This document shows positions 47,653 to 60,551 of a stretch of 64,000 nt of DNA, piece after piece. This DNA comes from Amoebidium appalachense (Eukaryota > Ichthyosporea). Positions within the stretch are counted from its first letter, which is position 1. Every line of letters starts with the position of its first letter. The notes under the pieces were generated by a model. The model was not told where the DNA came from. It did no database searches and saw nothing but the letters and a program-made list of their open reading frames with translations. The stretch spans positions 3,782,001-3,846,000 of the forward strand of contig CAVNZM010000001.1 in NCBI GenBank assembly GCA_963693365.1. The letters run 5' to 3'. The translations under genes were made by a program, and so were the position numbers.

Positions 47653-48890
47653 CATCTTGCCCGCTTTCTGGTCCTGCACAGGCGGGGTTTTCGTGCAAGC
47701 CCACAAACGACCACCCCACTTGCTGCCCGTACATCATCACAGCAGATCCCACTGCCACCACAGACCTTTCACACGTCCTGTTCACACCCACCCTTACGCC
47801 ACCAGCACGCCATAGCAACAAACACACAAACCCAATTCAACCCCCATATTCTTGGCAGTGCGCAAACACGCACCAGGCAGCAAACCCAAAGACAACAACG
47901 TCCACCTGCTTACCGATACGACCATTTTTCCGTCCCTCGCACCGATGACTTTTACGAGGAAACCGTCGGACCGATTGCAAGCGTCGAAGATGACAGTAAA
48001 CTACGTGTCAACTACCGCCTGTGGGGCCATATGGCAGACTCACACGAGTGGGCAGGGGCGGAAAATGACGATGCATGCATGTGTCGTGGCACAGCTGATG
48101 ATAGAGCACCCGTCCCTGCTGCAGTATCAAGTGATTGAGGTCACCAACAAGTACCGCCGGTTAAAGGGGTCCATGAGTGCTGGCAAATTTAGGATATTAA
48201 TGAAAGAAGACGCGGAAACAGCTCTGATTCCGTGTACGAACGTTTAGCCTAACTAGTATACTTACGAGTCACTCATAGGCGTAACCGTTACCCGTCGGTT
48301 GAATGCATAACATTGATTCTGCCTGTCGTAAGTTAGGCTAACACATACGATGAATACCAAATCATATTATACGTACGAATTTGTTAAAATCCCTTGTAGA
48401 CTGAACTAAAACCACTGCCAAAAGGTGCTGTATGCACACATGGAGAAGATGACTCAAAACTCAATTAAGTTTTCATCTTCAGTCCTACAAGAACATATTT
48501 ACGTTAAATCCGCGTGGTTGGAATATGATGGTATCGTAGTAGAGTGGTATCACCGGCATGATGGCTGGGGTGAATACCCTGGGTTAAGTGTGTACGAATA
48601 GTTAGGATTGTTAAGGGTGTGTTGGCGCTAATAATATCCCGTAGCACCCTAGCTAGAGTACTGTCGGTGCTGGGTGGAAGACGGTAGTTCCCCATGAGGG
48701 CCCCAAGGGGTCCCTCCGGGAACAAAAAGGGATAAAATTGAATAAAAGTAGTAGAGTGGTATCGACTGCTTGAACTCGACTTGCATATGCAGTTATCAAA
48801 CCACCGTGCGTGTTTATTCTGCCCATGATCCCCTGTGCATGCCGAAGCAGTACTGATTGCCAAGAACAGCCTGTGACACACACACACCCA

Positions 48891-48978
<88 letters not shown>

Positions 48979-49299
48979 ACGCATGTGCAAGAGGAGGAGG
49001 AAAATGAGATGGAGAAACCAAAGATGATGGGCCCCGGGGAACAGGGGGGCAGAAGGAAGTGTAAAAAAAAAAAGAAAGAAACAAAGAACGAAAGTTCAGG
49101 GGGGTGGGGGGGGGGGGGGGGGGGGGGGGGGAGAGGGAGGGGGAGGGAGTGCCTGCAATGCAAGGCACCTCCCAGATCGCAGAGTCCAGATAATCGTTAC
49201 CCCCTTCCCCCCCTCCCCCCCCCCCCCCCCTCCCCCCCCTCTCCCCCTCCCCCCTCCCCCCATTCCCCCCCCCCCCCCCCCCCCCCGGCTTCCCTCTCA
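47653..49299. other. unassigned sequence with one moderate open frame
   Basis: A plus-strand frame at 47852-48247 (131 codons) has balanced composition (…KYRRLKGSMSAGKFRILMKE…), but no family is recognised and no splice context supports it. A (CA)n tract lies at 48894-48972, a G tract at about 49100-49131 and C-rich sequence at 49200-49287. Part of this could be the degenerate 5' region of the downstream LINE. Confidence 0.35.
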
Positions 49300-49512
49300 C
49301 CCACGTCTTTCCCCTCCACTTGGAGCGTGATCGACGTGGAAACGAAGGAACCGATGTTTTCTGGTGAGAAACTACTCGAGCGCAAACGACGATGCGAGAT
49401 GGAAATCGAGCTCTTCTGCGAACTGTTCGCGCTGGCGGAAGGTCGTGCATACGACCCCGTAAGCGACAAGCGGGAACCAAACCCACCGGCGTCGGACCAA
49501 ACCGATGCCTGA
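49300..49512 (+). pseudogene. LINE ORF1 C-terminal part
   Basis: The frame reads VIDVETKEPMFSGEKLLERK...EIELFCELFALAEGRAYD and stops with TGA at 49510-49512. The stop overlaps the putative ORF2 start in ATGCCTGA (49505-49512), the arrangement seen in many two-ORF LINEs. Upstream it runs into low-complexity DNA, so the true start is unknown. Assignment to ORF1 rests on this overlap, not on a domain. Confidence 0.5.
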
Positions 49513-52500
49513 TTTATCCTTCTTCTTCTGGAATGCTCGGAACTGGGCTCCCAAAAGGGCCTCCCCCCCGGGACACTCGACGATAATTTCAGCTACATAC
49601 AATAACAGACAAACAGCCACACATTTACAGTGATTTGCGAAACACAGTTATAAAACCACCACAAGTTCAACTCTACATTGGTCGACACATCCACGCACCC
49701 CGGTTATGCGAAAAACCGAGGCCTTATTGTACTTGCCGTGCGACATGTGAGAGTGAAGTGCAAACCGATAGCGAAAACGGAATTCTCAGTGTCTATAGAA
49801 TTTCTCTCTAACATTTTTACTTTTCTATATTACCCACCATCTATGTCGGTTGCAGAATTGACCCACGAGTTATCACAGTTACCAGTGTCCACTGTCATTT
49901 TAGGTGATTTTTAACACGCGACTCCACCACACAGACACAATGCAAGTACGGTGTCGGGTACCCATCTAAGCCCCCGGAGCGCGCTACCCTCGTAGCAAGG
50001 TATGTCCAAAGTCACACTTTGCGGTTCCCTCAAATATCCCATGCCCACAACACCGATTGGGGAGTGGTCTTCTGGCCATCAACCATGTCAAAACTCTCTC
50101 AGAGTCTCCCTCCTAATCTCTCTAGGTCATCTGACCTCCTGTCCTTTTCCTACCTAAGATCTCCCTTGATCTGCTCCCTCCTCCTCCTCCTACCTTTCGC
50201 CTCCGTCTATCCCAGGTCAAGTCACAGTGGGGTAGAGTTGATGTATGTGTATGCTATCAGTGAAACGAAACACCCTATATATATATGCGCCTATTAGAAT
50301 CTGCACAAGCCAGACCAGATTCACATCTCGTACTAGATACATGCACCAGCTTTATTGTTGATGATTTGATTGATCTCGGTGATTATGCTGGTGGTGGTAG
50401 GAAGGAATACCCCGATGCTCTCTTGTTACCATACACCACTCCCGCTAGACTAGGTGAGCCCCTGTCTCAAAAGGAAAGTTTGCGCCGGCTTGCTAGTATG
50501 AATCGGTTTGGCCCCCCTGCTCGTATTATTGGTGATTCTACTGGAGACCCTCTCATAGACTTTGATAAGTATTTCTCGGAACTGTTTAAGGATAGGACCC
50601 CCGCGCAGAAGCCGATTGTGTGGCCTGTAGACCCATCTATCCCCATAGAATCTATCCTCCCCTTTTTCAGTCCCGATACCGTATGGTCTGTGATATCTAG
50701 TTATAGCTCTAGTAAGTCTTGTGGGCCTGATGGACTTCCTGCTGGGTTTCTTGAAATCCTTGTTCCTCCCTTCCCACAAAAGGAAAGTGATCGTGCTATG
50801 AAACCCAATCTTACTATTATGTTAAGCTCTCTCTTTTCTTGGTGTGTTAAATGTGGACATGTCCCGTCATCTTGGTTAGATACCTTAGTGATCCCCATAG
50901 TTATGAAGGACTCTGAGGGCCCCATATCATCCTTTCGTCCCATCACACTAACCCAGGTTGTTCGTAAATTCTTTGAAGCTTGCTTACTTCGGTTATTTGC
51001 ACATCACCCTAGGTTTCAATAAGGCTTCACATACATCCATGCCAATCCGCTTTTCGTAAAAACAATTCCTGTTATGTTCAAATAATGGCACTGCACGATT
51101 CTAAGCAAGTTGGTGCACGGAATGTTGGTTTTATTGATTGGAAAACTGCCTACGATTCTGTCTCCCCTGGCCTCCTATGGGAAAAGCTTGCTGCACGGGG
51201 TGTACCGGTACCACACTGCATTGGTGTTTTGTTAGAAGCACTTTTGTCCCATACCTAAGGTAGAGCTGTGGTTAATGGTCATCTTTCATATGGTTTTTCT
51301 AGTACTAGAGGTCTCTTGCAGGGTTCATTGCTTAGCCCCTTTTTGTTTAACCTATTTATAGATGATTTGGCTGTCAAAATCTATGCCAAAAATGACGACC
51401 CCATTAATAACTTTCCGCCTGCCACTTCTCTATGCTGATGATCTATCCCTCCTTGATCGTACCCCTAGACGCCTGCAAAGATTGTTCGATATAGTGTCAG
51501 AGTGGTGCAAGGCAAACCTTATGATCCTTAACATAGACAAATGTGGTGTTCTCGTACCAGATAGCTAACAATTTACACGCCATTTACATTATCATCTAAA
51601 CCTGTATCTATAGTTCCAGAATACAAATATCTTGGTGTTCCGGTTAATTCTGTTGGTGTTATGTTTTCCCATGATGGTTGAAAAGAGGGTCACTGAGAGC
51701 TGGCTCGTAAGCGGTTTTCTTCTCGGCTAATATTTTTTACGACACACCCCTCCGCCCTTCTATTAGACTTAAATTTATTCGCACTTTTGTCTTCCCGGCA
51801 TGTGAATATGGTTTACCCCTTCTCGCCGCCTGGATTGAGAAAGACAGAACTAGAGCGCTTAAACCCTTGGCAAGTTTCCTTGAAGTAGAAGTTGCCTCCT
51901 TTCTATCTAACAACTGTTGTAAACCTAAGCCTGTAACGCTCTCGATATATGGTCTGGTCCCAATAGCTGCTAGAGTATCCCATCTCGCGCTGAAATTCAA
52001 TAAGCACATAAGCCGCTTAAAGAATTTTTTGCCCTCCCACCCTCTCTTCTCTATCCGACTTGTCCCCTCCCCACCTCTCCCCTCTTTCCTTTCCTCTCTC
52101 TCTCCTTCTTCCCCGGGCCTGGGCACAAATACAAATAAACCCCGCAAAAGTGTGCGTGTGACTTTGGGCTGCCACTTACTTATTAGACATGTACATAACT
52201 TCACAAAATAATTCACAATATAACAAATGGAAAAAGATACCGCACGACACTGGACCCGATGAAAGCATACACCTTGAAAAACTAAGCCTTAGGTCTCGTT
52301 TTATATATAATGACCGCCTTAACCATATTGCCAAATATCGCACTCGCAAATGTGTAACACCTAAATACATATTACCTTCCTGTAGAATTGGTCTTTCTCT
52401 AGCTGATGGTATTATTGATCACTTACCACGCTTTTACTGTACACGTGAGTACAGTGGAGATCTAATAAGTATAAGGTGGCATCGTTTGCATGCCCAAACA

Positions 52501-52647
52501 ACACACACACACACACACCAGTTTAAACGGTCATGTATTGCCAAATGTGGTTTGATAAACCGCATAATACCGCAGCACACACACAACACATTCACAAAAG
52601 ACACCCAGAAAGATATCCTACCTGAAAATAACAACATCCTTCAGTGA
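49505..52647 (+). pseudogene. LINE ORF2: AP endonuclease + reverse transcriptase, broken
   Basis: It starts MPDLSFFFWNARN, like the first strand of APE-type endonucleases; a later piece ends STVILGDF (about 49880-49912), matching the ILGDFN motif but cut by a stop. The RT is clear: KSCGPDGLPAGFLE (about 50718), SFRPITL (about 50932), QSAFRKNNSC (about 51043), FIDWKTAYDS (motif A, about 51133), GLLQGSLLSPFLFNLFIDDL (motif B, about 51310), YADD (motif C, about 51429). Breaks include a frame change with TAA at 51020-51022, an in-frame TAA at 51256-51258 and another frame change between 51415 and 51430. Later frames hold the thumb-like LKPLASFLEVE region and a C-terminal HQFKRSCIAKC segment. It is non-functional as it stands. 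Confidence 0.85.
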
Positions 52648-52731
52648 TTTTATACTAAACACACGTAACTATGACCTGTTTATTAGATGTATTGATTGGC
52701 TTGAGAAACAAATCATTACAAAAGTCTAGCA

Positions 52732-52862
<131 letters not shown>

Positions 52863-52904
52863 CACCAGCTGATACCGAGTGTCCCAGCGGAGCCCGGAAA
52901 GAAA

Positions 52905-53118
52905 AAAAAAAAAAAAAAAAAAAAAAAACCGGGGAACCCAACTAATTGCCATGATTTTCTTAGTCTTTATGGTGCTTCGTAAAGTAAGAAAACCCTGATA
53001 TATATCAACACCCGACATCTATGTACTTGATCATGAGAGACCGCTGAGGGGATATTCCGAGCAAAACCCCCCATACCTGAGACTGGTCTCTCTTTGCCTC
53101 GAGTAAACAGCGTAAACC
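52905..53118 (+). repeat. 190-bp repeat unit after the LINE poly(A)
   Basis: CGGGGAACCCAACTAATTG to GCCTCGAGTAAACAGCGTAA, matching 27310-27500 with scattered differences. Confidence 0.7.
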
Positions 53119-53912
53119 CTTGAAAGTAAGGGAAGCAGAGTTAAAGAAAAAGAAATGGAGACGGAGCTCGAGTACAGGGCAAAAGGAAAGGAGGCCTACG
53201 ACCCCGGTTTTCAACTGCTCGATTACATGCATGCATTTCCGCCGAATCGTATATATTTTTCTCTCATCATTTTAAAATCTTTTCTTCTTAGGCATCAGAT
53301 CTCTTCTCAGAATCTATCAATAAAGTCATTATAAAAATAAAAAACTTTTATAGTATAGTTCTTTCTTTCCTTTAAATTTTCATCTTCTTTTTTTTTTTTT
53401 GTTGTTGTTGTTTCTTCTCGAAGCTCGATTTCTTTATTTTTCTTCTTCATCTACTACTTCCTGTTTTCTTTCTTTTTTTTTTTTTTTTTAAAAAAAAAAA
53501 GGATTTCGATAAAATTCTCTCTTTCAGTTCTCCTCCTTTTTATTTGTGTCTGTGTATAGCTGCCACAGTGTTGTGTGGGTCTATGACGTGAATATTAATG
53601 GGTCGAAACTCGGGTACTGTGGAATCTGGATGACGTGGCCCCCCCTTGAGAATGGGCTCTGCTTATTATGCATACTCTATATGTATGGCTTGCAGTCTGC
53701 ATCGTGTTATCCGTTGTTCTTGCTTTCTTGTGTACTTCGTACTTTATGACGAACCCCCCTTCCCCCCCCCCCCCCCCCCCCCCCCCCCTTCCCCTCCGTG
53801 CCCGCAAAAAAAGAACACATAATAAAAAAGGAAAGGAAAGGGAATGATCCGACCGACACCACAGATTCGAAGCTGCATAATCTCGTCTGGTGTGTGTGTG
53901 TGCTTGTGTGCG

Positions 53913-53980
<68 letters not shown>

Positions 53981-53997
53981 GTATGTGTGTGTGTGTG

Positions 53998-54039
<42 letters not shown>

Positions 54040-54164
54040 TGTGTGTTGTGTGTGTGTGTGTGTCTGTGTTTGTGTACATGTGTGTGTGTGTGCGCATGTG
54101 TGCGTGTGCGTGTGTCACAGTGCGTGCGTGGCACTGCATGTATGTGACGGTGCGTGTGTGTGTC

Positions 54165-54219
<55 letters not shown>

Positions 54220-55005
54220 CGTGTGTTGGTACGTGCGTGCGTTAGTGTGTGTGTGCATGCCTGTGTGCCACACAGCATCAAGATGTGCAAACAATCATTG
54301 GGTTGCATGCATGCTTGTTTTGTGGGTGAGGGGATCTAGAAATTCATGCTTGGAGAGATTGCAGGCTCTAATAATAGAGTTTCCGGTTTTGCTTTGCTCT
54401 TTCATGATTCTGTGCAAGGCAGGTTTGAAAAACGGCCATCATGGGCTCTGCCAGTGCACATGCCTTTAATTATTTACAGATCAAAAACAGAGGTTGCGCA
54501 ATAATTGGTGCCCCCAACCTGTTCGACTTTCCAAGTGTGGGTATTTATAGACATATGACTGTCTCCAAATTTGAATTATACAATATTGGAAGCCAAGCAC
54601 AACATCAAACTGCATTGTTGGGCAAGCTTGGTGTTGAATGCCAAGACAAGATATCGTCTGACAAAGAAGTGCACACATGTGCATGGTTTCATACCTACAA
54701 AGAGCTATACAAATGAGGCCGAAAGTAGAAACCTAAAAGCGTAAACCGAGTCAAAGAGTAACACCCAAGATCATTCATCCACTAATATTAACCAGGTATG
54801 AACCCCACAAACACGAACGCCAAACCACAGACACCTATAGACCCACCCTACGTTGCATACTATATTCACGCGGTATTCACCCCAAGCAAATCATTCCCGC
54901 TTTCCCGCTTGCCGATGTGTGCATGTCCAACTGAAGAAGACCGACAGAGACGGATGAAAGGTGCCTGGGCGCAGGGGCTATATTTTAAATAAGCGCTACC
55001 ATTGG
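53119..55005. other. intergenic, no gene recognised
   Basis: AT- and pyrimidine-rich DNA (53240-53540), (GT)n tracts at 53912-53979 and 54172-54217, and non-repetitive DNA from 54280 onward with only short frames. A family R copy sits at 53648-53755. Confidence 0.5.
53648..53755 (-). repeat. diverged copy of family R
   Basis: Shares GAATGGGCTCTGCTTAT, a degenerate middle and TACTTCGTAC with the copy at 63341-63475, and ends at a C tract (about 53765-53787). Confidence 0.6.
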
Positions 55006-55115
55006 TCACTTATTCTTGTGGAGGCTGCGGTAGTAGCGCACCCCACAGCTGTTGCACAGATTCTTCTTTCCTTCTGGGCCCTTCCGCCATTGGATCTGCA
55101 TGCCGTGGTGTGAGC
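55006..55115 (-). CDS. terminal exon of a GATA-type zinc-finger protein (partial)
   Basis: After an acceptor TTCTTATAG (AG at 55117-55116) the exon reads in frame SHHGMQIQWRKGPEGKKNLCNSCGVRYYRSLHKNK and stops with TGA at 55006. The WRKGPEG...LCNSCG signature is the C-terminal half of a GATA zinc finger (family form WRRGPDG...LCNACG). The exon begins with the last two bases of a split codon (..GC). The first C-X2-C pair must lie in an upstream exon, which was not found between 55116 and 56795. It would bind GATA-like sites in DNA. The nearest same-strand upstream gene is the ankyrin gene, and the two may be one transcription unit. Confidence 0.7.
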
Positions 55116-55528
55116 CTATAAGAACAGATAGGACCCACTGGATGTATGTAATGGAAAAAAAAAACGAGGCATTGTGATTCTTCTAGTTCTTTCCACCTTA
55201 CCCCTCACATTTTCACTCCTTCCCCCACCTCCTTCTTCCCTTTCCTTCCCTCTCCTTACTTTCAAAATTGTGTGTATGAGTGAAATGCTTGTCCATAAAA
55301 TCACCCAATCACTAAACTCAGATCTGCTTGTAGTGATGGAGGGAGTCCTGTGTTGCCATGCTTGTGGTGTAGTGGTGTGGATGGGAACACTATGAACACA
55401 CTACATGCGTGCAAATGTGTAGTAGACGGAAATGAAGGTTGGGCACAGAGGAGGAAGATAGAACTGGCGGAAAGAATTTGTTGTCCATGGAAAAAGGAAT
55501 AGGAGGAGGAGGAGAGGGCGAGGCGGGG

Positions 55529-55529
<1 letters not shown>

Positions 55530-55589
<60 letters not shown>
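55530..55589. repeat. 60-bp G homopolymer
   Basis: Uninterrupted G on the plus strand, followed by A. To its right a diverged R-like stretch (55590-55860) includes GAGCCCATCATCAGGG and GAGTTTCGACTC words shared with 59180-59235. Confidence 0.9.
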
Positions 55590-55590
<1 letters not shown>

Positions 55591-56008
55591 AGGGGGTGTT
55601 GATGTATGTATGTTAGAGGGTTGGAAATATGGGAGAAGCACCAAAGGACAAACTACAAGGCGTCATAAAAATGAAAAATCCGAGAAACAATTTACGCGTG
55701 CAGACAGAAGACTGCTTGAACAGAGAGCCCATCATCAGGGGGGTTCCTATGCCTTCACAAAAGAATGAGTTTCGACTCTCTAACCTCTCGTGTATAGTAC
55801 CAGACCCATACTTTGTTTCAAAAGCAATAGGCGAGTCAGGGATGTGCAGCACACAAGGCCCAGAGACATAAAGAAACTGTGCAGCTTAGGTTACAGACTA
55901 GAACACACCACACACCCGAGTTTCGACCCATCCAACATTTACCTCGTCAACGAACCCGTCTTGGTTCCTGCTTCACTCGAACATGGGTTGGCCACCCATC
56001 CGGAAAGG

Positions 56009-56009
<1 letters not shown>

Positions 56010-56105
<96 letters not shown>

Positions 56106-56150
56106 GAGGGGGGGGGAGGGGGAGGGGGGGGGGGGGGGGGGGGGGGGGGG
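56010..56150. repeat. (GT)n followed by G-rich tract
   Basis: About 45 GT units to 56102, then G runs to 56150. Confidence 0.9.
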
Positions 56151-56794
56151 AACACACGGTCTCTGTCACGCCGCACCGCAAACACTTTTCGGGGTTCGGC
56201 TCCTTGGGGCCCCACACCGACCGAGGCTTCTCCCTTGTTTTCTGACCCCCCCACAGGCAGTGTGTTAGATCCCGCAAAAAAAAAAAAAAAACAGCGCCCT
56301 ACGTACATAATTAGGCATCAGAGTGCTCAGCCTCGTTACACATCCCCAAATATGGTAGTGCGAGGTGGCCTTTCAAGGCTGTTAATCAAAGTATCCCTGT
56401 GCCCTTACCCATTTCCGGTTCACAGATGCGGATCCTATATTCCAGTCCATTTCGCCGTATGAGACATTTCGCCGTATGAGACAAAATGCTGAAATATGGT
56501 GCCACCCTTGTATATGACCACAACAGTGCATTGAATGTATTAACATATGTGCTGTTGTCTGCCACACAAAGCAACTACCATGCGCCCATCGCAAACCCGA
56601 CATGCAAACCACCAACCCCTGAACAATTCACCTTTTACGGAATAACAGGCATCTGCCTCCGCCTGTCACGTACATTCCCACAACCCCCCCTCCTCCCCCC
56701 ACTCAGCCTAAGCCTTTCAATGGGACCCCCCCCCCCCTCCCCCCTCTCCACCCTTCCCCACACAGCATTACAAACACACCCCAACCCCGCCTAC

Positions 56795-57466
56795 CTTTGG
56801 CTGTAGTGCCGGTGGTGACTCACTCTCCCTCCCTCTCTTCTGTGCTAGTAGCTTGGCGAGAATTTCAGGATGAACAGGGGGGGGCTTCAACTTCCGTGGG
56901 GGTGCCAGGGGAGGGTTTTGCCTGGAGGTCCCCCCTATGCTGGCCCGGGGAGTGGGTGTAGGTCTAGGGGAAGGCAGGGTGGTGTCTCTAGGGGGCCACG
57001 ATGCAAGAGTGCTAGCTGGTCGCAATTGGCCGGCAGGCATGATGGGTGACTCTGGATGGGGGGGGGGGGGGGGGGTTTAGAGTATGTTCGAAGTACGAAG
57101 TTTTAATCCATAAAAAGACAGCACAAGGCGGATTTGCCAAAAAGGGCACAGGGAGAGTATGCATAACAAGTATATCCCATCCTCAAGTGTGTGTCTGTGG
57201 GGGGGGGGGAGTCATCCACAGCACACGACTTTTAACCTATTCACCTCGCAAACAAACATAACCCAGAAACAGCTACACTTGTTTGATCATGGGCGTTTAG
57301 TTAACTCGTTCAGAGGCGGGCAGGATTACGTCGTCCCCCGTTTGCTACCTACACGATATATTAAATTTCCTGGCTAACACACTACGCTTACTAAAAGGTA
57401 TTCAGTCTCTGCGCCACAGAACTCGATCAGAGAAGGGGGGGGGGGAGGGGGGGTCCAAGTTGTGCT

Positions 57467-57513
<47 letters not shown>

Positions 57514-57661
57514 CAAACGTGACTTATTTCAAAACCTAGAGAAAGGAGGGAAGAAAAAACTATCGATGCCAACAAAAAATGAAAACAGTGTGAGGAAGTG
57601 GGGTGGGGTCGGGGCGCGCTAGGTTGGTCGGTTGGTCGGTTGGTAGGGGAAGTGCTGGAAA

Positions 57662-57715
<54 letters not shown>

Positions 57716-58405
57716 GGGGGCCTCATGAAGGGCGGAAAACTACATAACACAGAAGCCAGCCCCCTTTATATATATATTCTGGACCTATTCTCCTTATCTT
57801 TGGCGCACCTGCGCGGACCTGTATCTGTGTGCAAAGTCGTAATTCATGAGAGCAACATAACCCCCATTATTCTTTAACAGCAACATAACCCCCACTATTC
57901 TTTATCAGTTCTGTCGTCACTAACACCCTATGGACGGATGTACCTTTAAGCTCGATGCCCCTGTCCTTTGCCCAAGCCAGCAGACACTCCTTGACCTCGG
58001 TGTTGTTCTTTAACGTTGCAAGATCCAGTGCCTAAATGAGACGAGGGCATTGGTCAATGGCAATCATGCACCAAAAAAGACAAGCAACGAGAACTAGCCA
58101 TTGGCTGGGTGGGTGATTGTTACTGGCTAAGACTGCGCCACTACGGTCCCGCCTTGACTCTAATCACACTCAGATATGGGTCCAACCGTTTGGCCCGAGC
58201 ACACCCCCAATACACTCCACACCCACCCACCTACCCGCCCTACCCACCGCCATGCGCACACACTCCCAACCACCCGTCCACCAGTCCTCCCCTCCCCTCC
58301 CCCCCCCCCCCCCCCCTTCCGTCCCACCCACTCATCCACACACCCACACGCACAAGCAACGACAAACACCCACACACTCATATACACACATCCACTTCCA
58401 CCGCC

Positions 58406-58440
<35 letters not shown>

Positions 58441-59513
58441 ATTCACCCACCCACCCACACACGTACCGATCTCCCCCCGTGTGTTCTGCAGTGCAGGTCG
58501 GCGCCATGTCTGCACAGCAACTGCACCATGGGCACGTGGTTGAACACAGCCGCCCAGTGGAGAGGGGACCAGCCTGCAGACACGGGTCATTGATTAGCAT
58601 CTTAATCGGTATCGCGTAAAAAAAATGCCACTACAACGACAGTTCTATGCTATAATGATGTCAGAATCTTGTAAAAGACCTTGCCTATTACCTATATAGA
58701 CGGCACAGTCTCTTTTTCTAGATATTGCAGATTAGCCCTATTAAAACCTTTTTAGCAATGTCGACTCAGATGTTAACGATGATATTAGTATTTCTTGGAA
58801 GAGCATCGTGTGTCCCGATGTCATAAAAAAAAGAAAGACAGAAGGAACCACGAAACATGTCTCCTGCACCACCGTATTGACAACAACCTCTCTCCCCTCC
58901 CCCCCTCCCTTTTTTTGCCTTCTTTAAAAAGAAAAAAAAAAAATTAGGAGGAAAGAAAAAAAGAAAACGAAAAAGATACGAACTATTGAATCGTACGGCT
59001 ACCAATTAATTCGAACTCCCCCAGGGTCCTTTCCACTCGAAAGAGGAGGAAGGGGGGGGGTTTGAATGCGGAACACAGTACAAAGTACGCATACACGATG
59101 AGAAGCATGGTGCAGGACACATGCAAAGGCAAACATTCAAGTATGCAACATCAGCCATGCGCACAGTATGCGTCATAAGCAGAGCCCATCCTCAGGGAGG
59201 GCCCAAGTCATCAATTGCGTCTGAGTTTCGACCCCTTAGCCCGCGTATATACGACGCTCCAACTCAAACAGCAGCATCAACTGAACTTGGGTGGGTCAAC
59301 CCGTCTTGATCAAAGACGAGCAGGGTTGCTTAGAGGAAGGGGGGGGGGAGGGGGGGGAAGGAAAAAAGCAAAAGAAAAGAAAAAGGCAAGAAAGAAACCG
59401 GGGACTACCAAACGAAACACTCAGCGTCCCATCAGCACACCGCACCAGCACACGTTCACAAGCCCAATACTCATGTCCACCACCCTTCACCAGATCTCTT
59501 ACTGGCATGCATG

Positions 59514-59573
<60 letters not shown>

Positions 59574-59905
59574 CCCCCCCCCCCCCCCCCCCACCCACCC
59601 ACCCCCCTGCCCCCTACCCACCCACCTTTACTATCCACGACATTTGCTGCTGCCCCATGCAGCAACAGCGTCTCCATCACATCCGTGGCCGGGGTCTTTG
59701 CAGCCGTTATAACGGGCAGGCTGCCCGTGTGTCCTAATATGGCATTCACACTGGCACCCTCCCTCAGTGCATCGGCTACAAGCTGCGCCTTACCGGCACC
59801 AATGGCCTCTAACAGTTTGTCCTGGTGTGTGTGCATGAGTGGGAATGGGTGGTTGTGCATGTGGGGGAATGGGTGGGTGTGTCGGTGGGTGGGGGGAAGG
59901 GGAGG

Positions 59906-59937
<32 letters not shown>

Positions 59938-60046
59938 GGGGGGGATGGAGAGACAGAGAAGGGTAGAAGAGGGAGGGGAGAGGGGAAGGGGGGTGTTAGT
60001 GTTTGTCAATTGAGTTGGTAAGGTTGGGCTAGATTTGTGTGTGTGT

Positions 60047-60085
<39 letters not shown>

Positions 60086-60201
60086 CTTTGTGTGTGTGTG
60101 TGTGTGTGTGTCTGCAGTGGAAGAGCGGGACGAGGGGGGAGGGGGAGGGGGGAAGGGTGATTGCTAGTGGTTGTCACTCGAATTTGTGCGTCTGGGCTAG
60201 A

Positions 60202-60271
<70 letters not shown>

Positions 60272-60517
60272 TTTGTTTGTAGTAGTGGTGGAGTGTGTGT
60301 CCGCGTGTGTGTGTACCTGTGTGTGTGGTAATGATGCTGTTATGATAGTGGTGAGTGTGTCCGTGCGTTTGGAGGAAGGGAGGTGAATGAGAAGTTTGGT
60401 GGGAGCCTGCACTGTACGTGTGCAGGCCGGGCATTGCTTTGTTTGCACAGTGTGGCCGACACATGCTCCCTCTCGTGCGTGCGCATATCCCATGTTGATT
60501 GATCTCAAACTTGCCTA

Positions 60518-60551
<34 letters not shown>

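Noticed and set aside
47852-48247. 131-codon frame as a host gene
   Set aside because: No family, start context or splice evidence; kept only as a note because it lies between two retroelements.
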